Positions 5,179-5,955 of a DNA stretch of 5,955 nt are shown here, piece by piece (positions within the stretch are counted from its first letter, which is position 1; each line of letters opens with the position of its first letter). Source of the stretch: Candidatus Magasanikbacteria bacterium CG1_02_32_51 (GTDB lineage Bacteria > Patescibacteriota > Patescibacteriia > Magasanikbacterales > UBA922); the NCBI GenBank assembly GCA_001871435.1, contig MNVC01000030.1, positions 1-5,955 of the forward strand, given 5' to 3'. A program made the position numbers and the translations under genes. Below the pieces are notes generated by a model that saw nothing but the letters and a program-made list of their open reading frames with translations, did not search any database and was not told the origin of the DNA.

Positions 5179-5197
5179 ACCGTCTAAGTATAATATA
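5171..5197. promoter_or_regulatory. 27-bp inverted repeat, candidate Rrf2 operator
   Basis: Half-sites TATATCATAC (5171-5180) and GTATAATATA (5188-5197) are complementary at 9 of 10 positions around a 7-bp spacer. The repeat covers the -10 of the rightward promoter and, on the other strand, a TATACT (5192-5187) that could be the leftward -10. Rrf2 proteins bind as dimers to inverted repeats of about this size and often control their own operon. It is not a clear match to the E. coli IscR type 1 consensus. Confidence 0.45.
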
Positions 5198-5233
5198 TAT
5201 AAAAATCTATAAAATTAGGATTATTTATTATCT

Positions 5234-5641
5234 ATGATCAGTATAAATAGACAAAGTGACTACGCCATACAATTAGTAGTAGCCTTGACAAAAGCTAGTG
5301 AAAATAAACCATTAAGTCTTAAGAAATTCTCTATAGAGAATAACATATCTTTTCTTTTTTTGCAACGTATTGCACGTTCTCTGAAAAGTGGTGGATTGAT
5401 CAATTCTAGTAGAGGGATGTATGGTGGTTATTTTTTGCTAAAAGATATCAAAAAAATTACTGTAAAACAAGTTATGGAAGCAGTTGATGGACCTTTTGGA
5501 GTAACTGCTTGTTTTCGTGGTCATACTTGTCCACGTGCCAAAACTTGTTCTTCTAAACAAGTTTTGAATAACTTAAATTATAAATTAAATGAAATTTTAT
5601 CAAATATGTTGATTGTTGATTATCTTGTTAAAGACAATTAA
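5234..5641 (+). CDS. Rrf2/IscR-type transcriptional regulator with a CX5CX5C cluster motif
   Basis: This 135-residue protein is a typical-length Rrf2 regulator. A winged-helix DNA-binding domain (about 1-80) has the family's SDYAIQLVVAL first helix, a recognition region around ISFLFLQRIARSL (38-50) and a wing with GMYGGYFL (61-68). The cluster loop has C93, C99 and C105 in CX5CX5C spacing, identical to IscR, and holds an Fe-S cluster in that family. The histidine that is IscR's fourth ligand, three residues after the last cysteine, is lysine (K108) here. D9 aligns with the aspartate that ligates the cluster in NsrR. It lies 6 nt before a cysteine desulfurase gene, which supports Fe-S homeostasis control, and probably regulates itself through the repeat at 5171-5197. 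A role in sensing NO or redox instead cannot be excluded. Confidence 0.9.
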   Translation: MISINRQSDYAIQLVVALTKASENKPLSLKKFSIENNISFLFLQRIARSLKSGGLINSSRGMYGGYFLLKDIKKITVKQVMEAVDGPFGVTACFRGHTCPRAKTCSSKQVLNNLNYKLNEILSNMLIVDYLVKDN

Positions 5642-5647
5642 AAAAAT

Positions 5648-5955
5648 ATGTCTTTCCCACAAAAACCAAAAAATAAAAAAAATGTTTATTTTGACCATGC
5701 TGCAACTACTTATGTAGCTCCAGAAGTTGTAAAAGAAATGCAACCTTATTTTTCTGATTTTTATGCCAATCCTTCTGGTCTTTATGCTATTGGTCGTGAA
5801 GTAAATGGCGCTTTGGAAAATGCTCGACGTATAGTTGCCCAGATTTTACATACTCTATCAGATACTATATTTTTTACTGGTGGTGGAACAGAATCCGATA
5901 ATATGGCCATTTTGGGTGTAGCTCGTAAACACGAAAAAAATGGCAAACACATTAT
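5648..5955 (+). CDS. Cysteine desulfurase, IscS/NifS family (5' part only)
   Basis: The first 102 codons of a PLP-dependent enzyme that removes sulfur from cysteine for Fe-S clusters and thio-modified tRNA. Seen are YFDHAATT (14-21), the family's N-terminal motif; NPSGLYAIGR (41-50), the NPSS-H-GR segment with Tyr where His is usual; and FFTGGGTESDN (75-85), which binds the cofactor phosphate. The PLP lysine and active-site cysteine lie beyond the window edge. The start is the ATG 6 nt after the Rrf2 stop, so the two genes are one operon. The first 11 residues before the motif are Lys-rich and slightly longer than in E. coli IscS. No Shine-Dalgarno is visible, and translation may be coupled to the gene before. 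Whether it is IscS, NifS or SufS-like cannot be settled from this part, though the IscS/NifS class fits best. Confidence 0.92.
   Translation, partial: MSFPQKPKNKKNVYFDHAATTYVAPEVVKEMQPYFSDFYANPSGLYAIGREVNGALENARRIVAQILHTLSDTIFFTGGGTESDNMAILGVARKHEKNGKHI

Noticed and set aside
1..5955. CRISPR array, transposase, prophage or toxin-antitoxin system
   Set aside because: No regularly spaced repeats, transposase motifs, phage proteins or toxin-antitoxin pair could be seen on either strand.

Overview
The window looks like a piece of an AT-rich bacterial chromosome, most likely a Candidate Phyla Radiation (Patescibacteria/Parcubacteria-type) genome. This placement is inferred from several traits together: short, AT-rich genes that almost all end in TAA, almost no Shine-Dalgarno sequences, a tRNA gene split by a group I intron, GC-rich palindromes between genes, and pared-down versions of widespread enzymes. 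No marker gene here proves it. There are no in-frame TGA codons, so the glycine-TGA code of Gracilibacteria/Absconditabacteria is not indicated.

Layout. Positions 131-612 (minus) hold a tRNA-Asn(GUU) gene whose anticodon is split by a 407-nt group I intron without a homing endonuclease. A consensus promoter lies upstream (679-707) and a terminator-like hairpin downstream (52-84). Positions 777-3047 (plus) hold three genes: a membrane-anchored M23 cell-wall endopeptidase, a small coiled-coil protein of unknown function, and a DEDDy-type 3'-5' exonuclease. Positions 3048-3270 are a non-coding block of three palindromes, a strong terminator-like hairpin and another inverted repeat. Positions 3256-3748 (minus) form a compositionally distinct unit: a sigma70-like promoter, a leader of about 80 nt, an 88-residue protein of unknown function with a real Shine-Dalgarno, and possibly a 30-codon ORF after it. 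Positions 3792-5137 (minus) hold a ferredoxin/flavodoxin-NAD(P)+ reductase-like flavoprotein followed after 14 nt by undecaprenyl diphosphate synthase. Positions 5234-5955 (plus) hold an IscR-like Rrf2 regulator followed after 6 nt by the start of a cysteine desulfurase that runs off the window.

How the parts may work together. The M23 endopeptidase and UppS both serve the peptidoglycan envelope: one remodels cross-links, the other makes the lipid carrier. The Rrf2 regulator and the desulfurase form a minimal isc-type unit, divergent from the flavin reductase. The short region between them contains a 27-bp near-perfect inverted repeat over the probable -10 elements, a good candidate for an Fe-S-sensing operator controlling both directions. 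The most notable items are the intron at position 35/36 of tRNA-Asn, the same 15-bp palindrome occurring inside that intron and in the intergenic block near 3150, the candidate operator at 5171-5197, and the atypical 3256-3748 unit.
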